DNA of 52,946 nucleotides. It comes from Terriglobia bacterium. Its GTDB lineage: Bacteria > Acidobacteriota > Terriglobia > JAIQFV01. Under the pieces are notes generated by a model. It saw only the letters and a program-made list of their open reading frames with translations. It was not told where the DNA came from and did no database searches. Positions 24,761 to 33,181 of this stretch are shown here, one piece after another. Positions within the stretch are counted from its first letter, which is position 1. The number at the start of each line of letters is the position of its first letter. The stretch is taken from assembly GCA_020072965.1 (NCBI GenBank), contig JAIQFY010000035.1, forward strand, positions 1 to 52,946. The letters run 5' to 3'. A program made the position numbers and the translations under genes.

Positions 24761-25186
24761 CTATTGAATCGTCGCCGCGGAGGGTTGGACGTTCGAAGGC
24801 GGGGTCAATGAGGCATGATGGTGAATCAGCAGCCAGCTTCCGTCCTGTTGCATGAAGAGGTTCGTGGAAAAGGCTTGAGCGGTTTCGATTCCCTCGCCGA
24901 AGCGGTTGGAGATATTCTCGAGGCAACAGACCCAGGCCAGGAGACCTTCAATTTTCACGGTGACATAGCTAAGTTGAATGCGAATTTCACGAGTGTGCCT
25001 GAAGATGCGCTCCCAGCTCTCGAAGATGTTATCCCAGCCGACAATCAAACCCCAGCCGGGGTGGACACACTTGACCCAGTCCTCATGCAGCCAGACTTCG
25101 GACATCTGCGGGAGGTCCAGTGCCTCCAGCGCAGCATAGAAGCGTTTGTTCACTTCGAGAACCTGTAGTTCATGGTCGCTTGTCAA
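24761..25186 (-). CDS. NTF2-like (SnoaL) protein, cytoplasmic
   Basis: A 141-residue NTF2-like protein: VLEVNKRFYAALEALDLPQM helix, VWLHEDWVKCVHPGW, the ESWERIFRHTREIRIQLSYV strand-helix and the closing SWLLIHHHAS strand. Histidine and tryptophan residues line the presumed pocket; ligand unknown. I place the start at the TTG at 25186 because AAAGGGA lies 7 bases upstream and homologous proteins begin close to this point. The in-frame start at 25393 would add about 69 low-complexity residues (FFLFLEKFLSERCPS...) with no fold. The gene precedes cysM by about 190 bases on the same strand; a functional link is not shown. Confidence 0.7.
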   Translation of the reverse strand: MTSDHELQVLEVNKRFYAALEALDLPQMSEVWLHEDWVKCVHPGWGLIVGWDNIFESWERIFRHTREIRIQLSYVTVKIEGLLAWVCCLENISNRFGEGIETAQAFSTNLFMQQDGSWLLIHHHASLTPPSNVQPSAATIQ

Positions 25187-25726
25187 GCGTAATCCCTTTC
25201 TTGCGGTGGGCTTCCGAATATCGATCCCTCCACTTCCCGGGCGCGGGTTAGGAGTGGATTCATCCGGGGGATTGCGAGTGGAGGGACATCTTTCACTCAA
25301 GAACTTTTCGAGGAACAGGAAAAAGTTCAGGGAAAAATACCTTCCGGGTTCCGAATTACTCCCCTTAATTTGTGGCCGGACAGTGCCTCGCATGCCCTGC
25401 CCTGAAGACTCAAGCAGCTTTCCACCATAATGCAGATCCTTTGATTCTAGTTAAAGTACGAGGTCTTTGCAAATGTCTTTCTCGAAAGCTGGGTTGGCGT
25501 TCCATCTTGTCCATGTGACAATCCTGCAGGTTTCCGACGGCGGATAATATCGTGGGCGGTCACGGCCCGCCGGGAGAGAAATCATTTGAAACCTTTGTCC
25601 TCGGAAGGACGAACTTCAACGGATGAGGGCCTCGGAGAAAGAGCCCTCCCCCGTTTGAGAACTAGCGAGCGCCTGGTTTGTTCTATGGTCTATGTCGAAC
25701 ACGATTTGTTGTTTGGTGCGTGAATC
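25187..25726. other. Intergenic region between divergent genes
   Basis: About 540 bases. No gene with a signature; a short GAGGGC/GCCCTC stem lies at 25625-25648. Presumably carries the divergent promoters. Confidence 0.35.
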
Positions 25727-26644
25727 ATGCGGCCTGGAAAAATCACCATTTACCTTTTGTATGCCACGATCTGCGTCATTTGGGGATCAACTTGGCTTGC
25801 GATCAAGCTGGGGTTGGATGGGGTCCCCCCCCTGGTGGGGGCCGGATTCCGGTTCGCCCTTGCTGGGCTGCTGTTTCTCGCTCTTATCGTTTCGAAAAAG
25901 CTTTCCTTGAGAGTGAATGGTGCAACTGTCCGGTTGATTGTAATGGTGGGGGGATTGAATTTCGGCCTCTCGTACGGATGTGTGTACTGGTCGGAGCTTA
26001 CCGTTTCCAGCGGACTGGCCTCGGTGCTGTTTTGTGTCTATCCGTTTTTTGTGGCACTGCTTGCCCATTACTGGTTTGCGCTGGAATCATTGGACTGGAA
26101 AAAGATTCTCGGGATTGGGTTTGGATTCGCAGGAATTGCCGTCATCTATGCGGACGAGATTCAAGCTTCCACCGGTTCGCTGCGGGGGATGCTGGCGATG
26201 TTGGTAGCCACCCTGGCCTCCAGTATTTCACTTGTCTACCTCAAAAAATACGGGTCGGAGTTGAACACGCTGGTGTTGAACTTCTATTCTATGCTCCTGG
26301 GGGCAGCTCTTCTGCTTCTAACGTCTCGCCTGTTGGAACGAGGACAGGGAATTCACTGGTCCGGGAAGAACATTACCGCCCTCCTTTATCTCTCGGTCTT
26401 TGGCTCTGTGGTGGCGTTCACGATGTACTTTTACTTGCTGAAACATTTGAAGGCGACCCAGATGTCATTCGTGACCTTCATTTATCCCATCCTGGCTTTG
26501 CTGCTCGGTTCGTGGTTTCTTCATGAACGGCTGTCCGGGAAGCTGGCGGTGGGAGCGGCAATGGTCCTTGGGGGGATTCTCATTTCAAATCGTGCCAGTC
26601 CGACGGGGGCGATGGAGCGCGCCAGAAACAGGGAAGGGAATTAA
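25727..26644 (+). CDS. EamA/DMT-family transporter
   Basis: A 305-residue membrane protein with ten hydrophobic segments arranged as two EamA repeats of five. The first repeat opens with YATICVIWGSTWLAIKLGLD and PPLVGAGFRFALAGLLFL, the usual entry motif of the family. The second repeat holds LNTLVLNFYSMLLGAALL, YLSVFGSVVAFTMYFYLLKH and TFIYPILALLLGSWFLHERL. Members export amino acids, nucleosides or other metabolites; the substrate cannot be told. The neighbour downstream is tatA, with 83 bases between; no operon partner suggests the substrate. Confidence 0.88.
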   Translation: MRPGKITIYLLYATICVIWGSTWLAIKLGLDGVPPLVGAGFRFALAGLLFLALIVSKKLSLRVNGATVRLIVMVGGLNFGLSYGCVYWSELTVSSGLASVLFCVYPFFVALLAHYWFALESLDWKKILGIGFGFAGIAVIYADEIQASTGSLRGMLAMLVATLASSISLVYLKKYGSELNTLVLNFYSMLLGAALLLLTSRLLERGQGIHWSGKNITALLYLSVFGSVVAFTMYFYLLKHLKATQMSFVTFIYPILALLLGSWFLHERLSGKLAVGAAMVLGGILISNRASPTGAMERARNREGN

Positions 26645-26727
26645 AGCGGTCACGTTTCAGTTCCGGTTTATCGTTTGACTTCGATGGTTAGTTCACTTAC
26701 AATGAGATGATTGAACTGGAGGGCGAT

Positions 26728-26895
26728 ATGCCAGGAAAGCTGGGTCTGCCGGAACTACTGCTGATTCTTCTCATCGTTATATTGATTTTCGGGGGCAGGA
26801 AGATCCCAGAGATCGGCAAGGGGATCGGCGAAGGAATTAAGAACTTCAAGGATGCGATGAAGAAGGGTGATGAGAGCCCGACTGAAAAGAAATAA
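26728..26895 (+). CDS. tatA: Sec-independent translocase TatA
   Basis: A 55-residue protein: one membrane helix ([17 protein letters not shown]), the conserved hinge Phe-Gly before [20 protein letters not shown], the amphipathic helix, and a charged tail. TatA forms the pore for folded, twin-arginine-signal proteins. The ATG at 26728 has GGAGG 5-6 bases upstream; an in-frame ATG at 26707 would put acidic residues before the helix. No tatC is in the window. The small size makes it easy to miss, but the [10 protein letters not shown] signature is clear. Confidence 0.9.
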   Translation: MPGKLGLPELLLILLIVILIFGGRKIPEIGKGIGEGIKNFKDAMKKGDESPTEKK

Positions 26896-27041
26896 GCTTT
26901 TCTCCTCCCTACGTGTAACCAATCTTTTGAAAGAGTTGCCTGTTCCAGCTTGCTGATTTTCTGCAGAGGATGCGCTGCAGAGTGAATTCTTGTCTTTCAT
27001 TCTAAAGACGAAGGTTTTTCAAAGGACCAGTTTCGACAGTC

Positions 27042-27073
27042 CCGGTGAGTGTTTGTCTCACCGGATTTTTTTT
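27042..27073 (+). terminator. Rho-independent terminator
   Basis: CCGGTGAG (27042-27049), a 7-base loop and CTCACCGG (27057-27064) form a perfect 8-bp stem, followed by ATTTTTTTT. It lies about 150 bases after tatA. The stretch between has two more small stems (CTGCA/TGCAG and GTCTTT/AAAGAC), so it is either a long 3' UTR or the end of a separate short transcript. Confidence 0.75.
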
Positions 27074-27152
27074 GGAAGGGTCCAGAGAAGGAAATTCGAC
27101 AAGATTTGAACACCTAGGCGAAACGCGGTTGCCTCGATTGGTCCTGGCCGGT

Positions 27153-27340
27153 TTCGGACCTTCCGCGAAGCGCGATTGCTTATGCTAACTCCCGGGAAGG
27201 TCCCTAATCTCAAATTTGAAATTTCAAATTAAAAGGGACAGACAGCTTGCTCGACAATTATCAGCCGGTAGTGCAGAATCGGGCGTCGGATCATCCTGGT
27301 TAGACCGTCCTACGGCGGAACAGTTTCATTCCTCCTTCAG
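27153..27340 (+). repeat. Dispersed intergenic element, copy 1 (about 190 bp)
   Basis: Shares ordered blocks with the reverse complement of 39382-39574: TTCGG...GAAGCGCGATTGC, GGGAAGGTCCC, the 18-base palindrome AATTTGAAATTTCAAATT (27213-27230), GACRSCTTGCTC, and GGCGGAACAGTTTCATTC. The order and spacing agree, but bases between the blocks have diverged. No open frame is conserved, so a non-coding mobile or structural repeat is likely. The gap 26896-27562 holds no gene. Confidence 0.65.
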
Positions 27341-27562
27341 TCCATCGCAAGTGATTTGCAGGGAACAACCTCACGTCCGTTTGACACCCTTAAAATTGGA
27401 ATCCAGGTTTATTCCACGATAAGTCTGTTTCTATGGCATCCCATGCAAACATATCGGACCGAGGGGTGTTCGAAAACATTGGAGTTCAGATTAAGATGAC
27501 AGACCGACCCGATGAAGCCGGATTGTGTCAGAATTGAGGAGAGAATTGGGGAGAGGAGGGAG

Positions 27563-28213
27563 TCATTCCTGCTGACGAACATAAATATCGCGGGCAATCT
27601 CCGGCTCAAGTGCCACCTGCGTCTCTTCGCACTGCAGTACGACTGAGGGGGATTTTTGAAATAGCTTAATGGTCACACCGGGGGAGATACCGAATGCCGA
27701 CAACTTCTGGAGTCGTGGAAAGTTGCGGGTATTGATGTATGCGATGCGGCCGGTCCCTCCGACGTCCAGCGCGGTCAGGGGGAGCACCAGCGGCTTCACG
27801 TCGGAACGTGCCTGGTTGCAGCATTTTCCTTCCGGAATGTCATGGCCATGCGGGCATCGTGTGGGGTGACCCAACAGGGTGCAGATCGAATCCGTCACTC
27901 CAAGGGCGAGGGAGTGTTCGAACTCACAGGCATTGTCTTCGGCCTCCTGAATATCCACCCCGAGAACATCCATGACAAGGCGCTCGGCCAGCCGGTGTCG
28001 ACGGATGATTTCGCGAGCGAGCTCATTGCCGCCCGGGGTCAAATTCAAATGTTCGTCTTTTTGCTCGATCAGATGCTCGTCCAGCAGCGATTTGATCAAT
28101 TCGAAGGTGAGTGAGACCTTCGCCATGGAGGCCACCTGCTTCCAGGTCGTGCCCCCCTGTTCCTTCGCTGTCCAAACGGCCTCCAAGACCTCTTCCATCT
28201 GTTGAGTAATCAT
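27563..28213 (-). CDS. DtxR/MntR-family metal-dependent regulator with FeoA-like domain
   Basis: A 216-residue regulator. A winged helix-turn-helix (about 5-65; VASMAKVSLTFELIKSLLDE), then the dimerisation and metal-binding region with RRHRLAERLVMDVLGV and EFEHSLALGVTDSICTLLGHPTRCPHGHDIP (about 98-128), where His, Glu and Cys residues supply metal ligands. The C-terminal SH3/FeoA-like domain follows (about 145-210; LTALDVGGTGRIAYINT, LQKLSAFGISPGVTIKLF). It is the usual three-domain DtxR plan. Encoded after feoB on the same strand, 480 bases apart, so it may control ferrous iron uptake; Mn is an alternative. The linker has GKCCNQAR next to the His/Cys cluster. Confidence 0.85.
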   Translation of the reverse strand: MITQQMEEVLEAVWTAKEQGGTTWKQVASMAKVSLTFELIKSLLDEHLIEQKDEHLNLTPGGNELAREIIRRHRLAERLVMDVLGVDIQEAEDNACEFEHSLALGVTDSICTLLGHPTRCPHGHDIPEGKCCNQARSDVKPLVLPLTALDVGGTGRIAYINTRNFPRLQKLSAFGISPGVTIKLFQKSPSVVLQCEETQVALEPEIARDIYVRQQE

Positions 28214-28445
28214 TCGTCGAGTACCTGAATACCGAATCGGGCTTCACGCCAGGGGGCGAAGCAGGATTAAAGAACGAATAAGAGGCGCCGCGAATGGATC
28301 GGTTCCTCGTGTCGACAATCGGGTCTCTTCGCTCCCGCGAACCATGTCGAAGCGCAGGGGAAAACCCGAACTCTTGGCGCGGTCGCTGGGCCTGAGATTC
28401 TTTCTACGAAGTTCGGGATCGATCCTTGATACGAGATTCGAGCAT

Positions 28446-28690
28446 CATGATTTGAGATCAAGGATTTGAAATCTGAGATTTAAGATCTGAGAACCGAATC
28501 TCTCATAGTACAATTCGCAACTCCTAATCCACAATCCACCCTTCGCAACGGGCATTCCGAAATCCCCATTCCGAAATCCGCAATCCGTACTGCCCATTCC
28601 GCGACTTGCGTCCAGCACCCCGCAATCCGCCGTCTGCATTCCACATTCCGCAATCCCCAATCCGCAATCCGAGATTGGATGGTGGTCCCT
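28446..28690. repeat. Degenerate short-unit repeat tract between dtxR-like gene and feoB
   Basis: The left part (28446-28493) is made of ATTTGAGATC/AAATCTGAG units; the right part (28530-28680) has roughly a dozen degenerate copies of a CCGCAATCC/ATTCCGAAATCC unit of about 10-12 bases. The units are not exact and there are no spacers, so it is not a CRISPR. A short relative lies at 41045-41078 (ATTCCGCATTCCGAAATC). Together with 28214-28445 it fills the gap. Confidence 0.65.
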
Positions 28691-28696
28691 CCCATT

Positions 28697-30697
28697 CTAT
28701 AACAATTTGCTGAATTGCGGGGCATGGTGCAGAAGCCAGTTGAGCGTGGCTCCGGTGCCCAGGGCAATGGGGGTGACCACCAGGGCAATGTAGACGGCCC
28801 GCTTCCATCCGTGCTCCTTGATCATCATGAAAAACTGGGCCGTGCAGGGAACAAAGAGCGTCATGGTCACGAGCGCAATCACGATCTGGATGTGGTCCAG
28901 CATCCCCGCTTCCGTGAGCCGATACAGTCCGGCGGCCCCATAATCACGACGCAGGAATCCGAGAATGAACGCCGTGGCGGTTTCGGCCGGCAGGCCCAGC
29001 ATGTGGACCACAACCGGTTCGACGGCGTGAATGATGTGCTTCAATACCCGCAACTGGTCGAGCATGAAGAGGACAAAAGTCCCGAGCATAAAGAGGGGCA
29101 AGGCTTCGCGGAGATACCATTTCATCCGCATCCAGGTCTTAAATCCGATGTTCCTTAACTGGGGGACGCGGATCGGGGGGATTTCGAAAATGAAATCGCT
29201 GCGCTGCCCTTTCACGATTTTCGACGACAGAAAGCCGATCAAGAAGACCTGTAGCGTGACGGATCCAAAAATTGTAAACAGGGCCACTATCGAAACGCCG
29301 GCCGTAATCCCAAGGATGACTCCGAGTTGGGCAGAACATGGAATCCCCAGAGCCAGGAGCAGCGTGGCAATGAGGCGCTCCTTTTTCGTGGCCAGCACCC
29401 GGGTCGTCACCGTTGCCATCGTGTCGCAACCCAGGCCAAGGATGAGGGGAAGAACCGCTTTGCCATTAAGTCCCATGGCTCGAAAGATGCGGTCGGAGAG
29501 AATCGAAAGTCGGGGGAGATAACCGCTGTCCTCAAGTATTCCAAATGCCAGAAAAAAGGTCCCCACAATGGGCAGGACGATGGCGATAGCGTACGGGAGG
29601 GCCATGGAGATCAGTCCGTATGGGCCGACAAATAAGTCATGAAAAAAGGCGATCGGCATGATGCGATCAAAGAGAGTCCTGGCGGCGGGAACCACGTACA
29701 CCCCAAAGAGTGTTTTCTCTAAGAAGTCGACCGCCTTTTGGGCACCGAACACCCCGACAAATTCATACATGAGAAAGAGCACCAGGAACAAAATGGGGAT
29801 CCCGGTGAGCGGCTCACGGGTCCATTTGCCGATTTTTTCGTAAAGGATCTTTCTGTTGAATGGCACCACCTGGCGCAAGGACTCGATGTTTCGGTCCAGA
29901 AAGGCAACCCGCTCCCGGTTAATCATAGCCGCAGGAATTTGGTGATTCCGTTCTCGAAATTCCTGAAGCTGCATTTCCAGTTTCTGCAGCTTGTCCGGGG
30001 GCACCAGGCGTTCGATGGGATGACGCAGGGAATGGTCCCCCGAAGCCAGCCATTCTACCGTCAGGCGGGGAGGCAACGGGGAAGAGTGGTTCAGCAGGAC
30101 TTTCACCTGCTCCAGGAGCGCATCTGAATCTCCTTGATGCGGGTCCTGTGGCATCCGCGCACTCTTGAGGGCATCAAAGAGCCTTCTAAATCCCTCGCCG
30201 GTTGTGGCCACGGTTTCAACCACCGGAACCCCGAAGAGCGCGCTCATGGCTTTACTGTCAATGACAATGCCCCGGGTGCGGCACTCGTCCATCATGTTCA
30301 GGTCAATGACGAGGGGACACTGCAGTTCGGCCAGCTGGAGGGTAAGGAGCAGGGAACGGCGAAGGTTCTTGGCATCCGCCACCTGAATGATGAGGTCCGG
30401 TTTCTCGGCCAGTAAGAGATCGCGGGTGACCCGCTCGTCTTCCGACTGGGGGACGAGACTGTTCACGCCCGGGGTATCAATGATTTCAAAGGTCTCGCGA
30501 TAAATTGTGGCGGTACCCCGCGAGACCTCCACCGTCGTGCCGGGATAGTTGGATACCACCACGTACTTGCCGGTGAGTTTTCCGAAAAGAACGGATTTCC
30601 CCACATTGGGGTTCCCCACCAGCGCAATTCTCCGTCGCGGGGGTGATTCCACGCTCACATTCTCCATAGCTGTTGGCCTCTGTAAACCGCGCGCCAC
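28697..30697 (-). CDS. feoB: Ferrous iron transporter FeoB
   Basis: A 666-residue G-protein-coupled iron permease. N-terminal GTPase: G1 GNPNVGKS (28-35), the YPGTTVEVSRG switch I region, G3 IIDTPGVNSL, and the NMMDE G4 motif, followed by a helical GDI-like spacer. The membrane part (about 290-660) shows the two gate-type regions FGILEDSGYLPRLS and GLGCDTMATVTTRVLATKKE, where the metal-site Cys lies, and the second half with FILGFLRRDYGAAGL. The start is GTG at 30697 with AAGGAGG 12 bases upstream, or ATG at 30667 with GAGG. A Fur-box-like dyad lies 82 bases upstream. No separate feoA is seen. Confidence 0.93.
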   Translation of the reverse strand: MARGLQRPTAMENVSVESPPRRRIALVGNPNVGKSVLFGKLTGKYVVVSNYPGTTVEVSRGTATIYRETFEIIDTPGVNSLVPQSEDERVTRDLLLAEKPDLIIQVADAKNLRRSLLLTLQLAELQCPLVIDLNMMDECRTRGIVIDSKAMSALFGVPVVETVATTGEGFRRLFDALKSARMPQDPHQGDSDALLEQVKVLLNHSSPLPPRLTVEWLASGDHSLRHPIERLVPPDKLQKLEMQLQEFRERNHQIPAAMINRERVAFLDRNIESLRQVVPFNRKILYEKIGKWTREPLTGIPILFLVLFLMYEFVGVFGAQKAVDFLEKTLFGVYVVPAARTLFDRIMPIAFFHDLFVGPYGLISMALPYAIAIVLPIVGTFFLAFGILEDSGYLPRLSILSDRIFRAMGLNGKAVLPLILGLGCDTMATVTTRVLATKKERLIATLLLALGIPCSAQLGVILGITAGVSIVALFTIFGSVTLQVFLIGFLSSKIVKGQRSDFIFEIPPIRVPQLRNIGFKTWMRMKWYLREALPLFMLGTFVLFMLDQLRVLKHIIHAVEPVVVHMLGLPAETATAFILGFLRRDYGAAGLYRLTEAGMLDHIQIVIALVTMTLFVPCTAQFFMMIKEHGWKRAVYIALVVTPIALGTGATLNWLLHHAPQFSKLL

Positions 30698-30778
30698 CGG
30701 GACGCCAAACCTCCTTATCGGCGGGAGGGCGCGAATTCATTACGAGGGCTTCATCTCAAGCTGTGAAAACAGACACTT

Positions 30779-30797
30779 GATAATGAAAGTCATTTTC
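30779..30797 (-). promoter_or_regulatory. Fur-box-like operator of feoB
   Basis: GATAATGAAAGTCATTTTC matches the classical Fur consensus GATAATGATAATCATTATC at 16 of 19 positions and lies 82 bases before the feoB start. It points to iron control by a Fur protein encoded elsewhere, in addition to or instead of the DtxR-type regulator nearby. Confidence 0.65.
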
Positions 30798-31185
30798 ATT
30801 TTAAAGGTCCCCCGCGGGATTGTCAACTACGATTTGATGGGAGGTCGAACCGGCGAAACCCTTAGGCGGGATGAATATATTGGTCCCGTCGTTTTGAATC
30901 GACGTTGCTCCCCCTCCGCCGCACGTCTTTTCAAGGGGAGGCCCATTTGACTCAAACGCGCCTTTAAACTAAACTGATGGGTCAATTGTCTGGGGTGTGC
31001 GATTGATTGAATGGGGATGGATCGGTCTGGAGACGGTTCCGGTTTGGATTTCCATGGCGCGAATCTCTGTTTTCCCCGGGAATTTTCCAGGGGTTGAGTC
31101 GTCTTATGTCTCTGAAGGGCATTTAAGCCCAAGATTGAAGCAGTATTCCGGAGTTTCGATCCCGGTTTAGCCGGGCCAGGAGAAT
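30798..31185. other. Intergenic region between feoB operator and the S55-domain gene
   Basis: About 390 bases; no gene with a signature. Probably contains the promoter of the rightward S55-domain gene. Confidence 0.35.
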
Positions 31186-33108
31186 ATGAAAAAACGATTC
31201 TGGTTGCTCAGGGTGGGATTGCTTGGGCTTAGTGTGGCGCTTACTCCTTTGATTCCTTCCACAGCCCAGGAACCGCCAGCCGTGAAATCCCCTGCTGTTC
31301 CGCCCGTCTCCGACTCGAAGTTCTTCAAGTTGAAAGACCTGCGCCCGGGCATGACGGGAGTGGGTCATACAGTATTCAAAGGGGATGCAATCTCCGATTT
31401 CCAGGTGGAGATCCTGGGGGTGGTCGATAATTTTCTCCCCAAGCAGAGTGCCATTTTTGCCAAGCTTTCGGGGGGACCCCTGGCTGAAACGGGGGTATTT
31501 GCGGGTATGAGTGGCAGCCCCGTCTTCATCGATGGAAAGTTACTCGGGGCCGTGGCCTATTCCTTCCCGTTTTCAAAAGAGGCCATTGCGGCCATTACCC
31601 CCATTGAAAACATGGTCAACATGACCGACAGTAACTCCTCGCGGACGGATAAAGCCACGACCGGGAATTCGTCCTCATCCGATAGGTCCCCTTACGATTC
31701 TTCGCAATCGATTTCTCAACAGTTATGGAGTCTAGTGCCTTCCTCAGGAGTGAACCTCCCGGGGGCTGAATCGGCGGGCAGGACCACTGAGAATGGTCTC
31801 CCCAATCCGGCGGAATTAAAACCCATTGACACGCCCCTCATGCTTTCCGGTTTTCCGAGAGCTGCCATCGATTATTTCCTTCCCCAATTCCACGCGATGG
31901 GTTTAGCTCCTGTGATGGGAGGGGCAATGGGCGGGCCGGATGTGCCCAACGATACCATGGCGGAGGCCTCGGACATCGGCCCCGGATCAGGTGTGGGGGC
32001 GCAGCTGGTTCGCGGAATCTTTGGTGCCACGGCGGCGGGGAAGGTCACCTATCGCGATGGCAACCGGATTTTCGCTTTCGGCCATCCCTTCCTGCACAGC
32101 GGGCCGACAGATTTGCCAATGACCAAGACCCGGCTCATCACCGTTCTTCCGAGCCTGATGAACTCGACCGAGCTTTCGGTTCCCACGGAGCTCATCGGGA
32201 CGATAAAACAGGATCGCGTCAGCGGCATATTTGGGGAGGTGGGAGTCACCCCGCGGATGATCCCTGTGACCATCCACCTGCGTTCGAGTCGCAACATTCA
32301 GAAGACCTTTCGCTTCGAAACCGTCAATGACCGTTTTCTCACCCCGTTCTTAGTCAACTTCACGGTTTTTTCGGCGCTCACCTCCAGCGAACGGGCCTTG
32401 GGAGAATCCACCCTTGAAGTGCAGGGCACCATCTCGCTGAAAGGGAAGCAGGAGGTGAAGGTTGAAAACTTCGTCTCCGGAGACGCCAATTCCTCAGTGA
32501 TCGCGTCCCTTTCGGTGGCGAACCCTGTCAACTTCCTCCTGCAGAGCGGGCTGAAGGATGTTCAAATCGATTCCATCACGGTCGATGTAACGTCCTGGGA
32601 TGAAAAACGACAGGCGGTTCTGGAGAGGATCTGGAGCGACCGCAGGGAGGTGGAAGCGGGAGATCATGCTGAGGTGAGTGCGGTCCTGCGCAGGACTGAC
32701 GGGGAAGAGATCCTGGTGCGCATCCCCATCATCATTCCAGAACAAACCCCACCCGGTCCCTTGATGGTCAGTGTGATGGACGGAGGGGTTCTCTCGATGT
32801 TGGAGAGCCGGGAGACCCGGCCGACCTACCTTCCCAAGGATCTCTCCCAACTGGTCAGGACCATCAATCAAGCGCGTCAAAACAACCGTCTTTACGTTAG
32901 GGTGATGCGGCCCGAACAGTCATTCGCCATTTACGGCGAAGCTTTCCCCGCCGTACCCCCGTCGCTTGCTGCCCTCCTGCTTTCCGACCGGACTTCCGGT
33001 GCCAACCAGACCACGCTGCGAAGCTCGCCGCTTTTGACCGTGGAGGGGCCGCCACTCAACCTGCTGCTTGCCGGCCAGAGGTCGATCACCCTGTCCGTAG
33101 TCAAATGA
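31186..33108 (+). CDS. Secreted SpoIVB-like peptidase S55-domain protein
   Basis: A 640-residue exported protein: signal peptide (core VGLLGLSVALTPL), then a SpoIVB/S55 domain. Diagnostic parts are LRPGMTGVGHTVFKGDAISDFQVEILG (split around residues 52-78, with the catalytic His61) and VFAGMSGSPVFIDGKLLGAV (about 104-123, with the catalytic serine), then AITPIENM. Residues 150-250 are Ser/Pro-rich linker. The rest (about 260-640) is a beta-rich region with SFGHPFLHSG-like AFGHPFLHSGP. In Bacillus SpoIVB cleaves SpoIVFA; here sporulation genes are absent, and such proteins are common in Acidobacteriota with unknown substrates. The beta-propeller gene follows after 73 bases. Confidence 0.8.
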   Translation: MKKRFWLLRVGLLGLSVALTPLIPSTAQEPPAVKSPAVPPVSDSKFFKLKDLRPGMTGVGHTVFKGDAISDFQVEILGVVDNFLPKQSAIFAKLSGGPLAETGVFAGMSGSPVFIDGKLLGAVAYSFPFSKEAIAAITPIENMVNMTDSNSSRTDKATTGNSSSSDRSPYDSSQSISQQLWSLVPSSGVNLPGAESAGRTTENGLPNPAELKPIDTPLMLSGFPRAAIDYFLPQFHAMGLAPVMGGAMGGPDVPNDTMAEASDIGPGSGVGAQLVRGIFGATAAGKVTYRDGNRIFAFGHPFLHSGPTDLPMTKTRLITVLPSLMNSTELSVPTELIGTIKQDRVSGIFGEVGVTPRMIPVTIHLRSSRNIQKTFRFETVNDRFLTPFLVNFTVFSALTSSERALGESTLEVQGTISLKGKQEVKVENFVSGDANSSVIASLSVANPVNFLLQSGLKDVQIDSITVDVTSWDEKRQAVLERIWSDRREVEAGDHAEVSAVLRRTDGEEILVRIPIIIPEQTPPGPLMVSVMDGGVLSMLESRETRPTYLPKDLSQLVRTINQARQNNRLYVRVMRPEQSFAIYGEAFPAVPPSLAALLLSDRTSGANQTTLRSSPLLTVEGPPLNLLLAGQRSITLSVVK

Positions 33109-33181
33109 TCATCGAGGCGTGCCGCCAGTGTGAAATCCCTCTTCGGGATGGCCCCGGCAAAGCGACCCTCAAGGAGAACCC

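Noticed and set aside
25187-25393. Extended N-terminus of the NTF2-like gene at 24761
   Set aside because: The added part is low complexity, and a good ribosome site precedes the TTG at 25186.
28530-28680. CRISPR array
   Set aside because: Units are only about 10-12 bases, imperfect, and without spacers; no cas gene is near.
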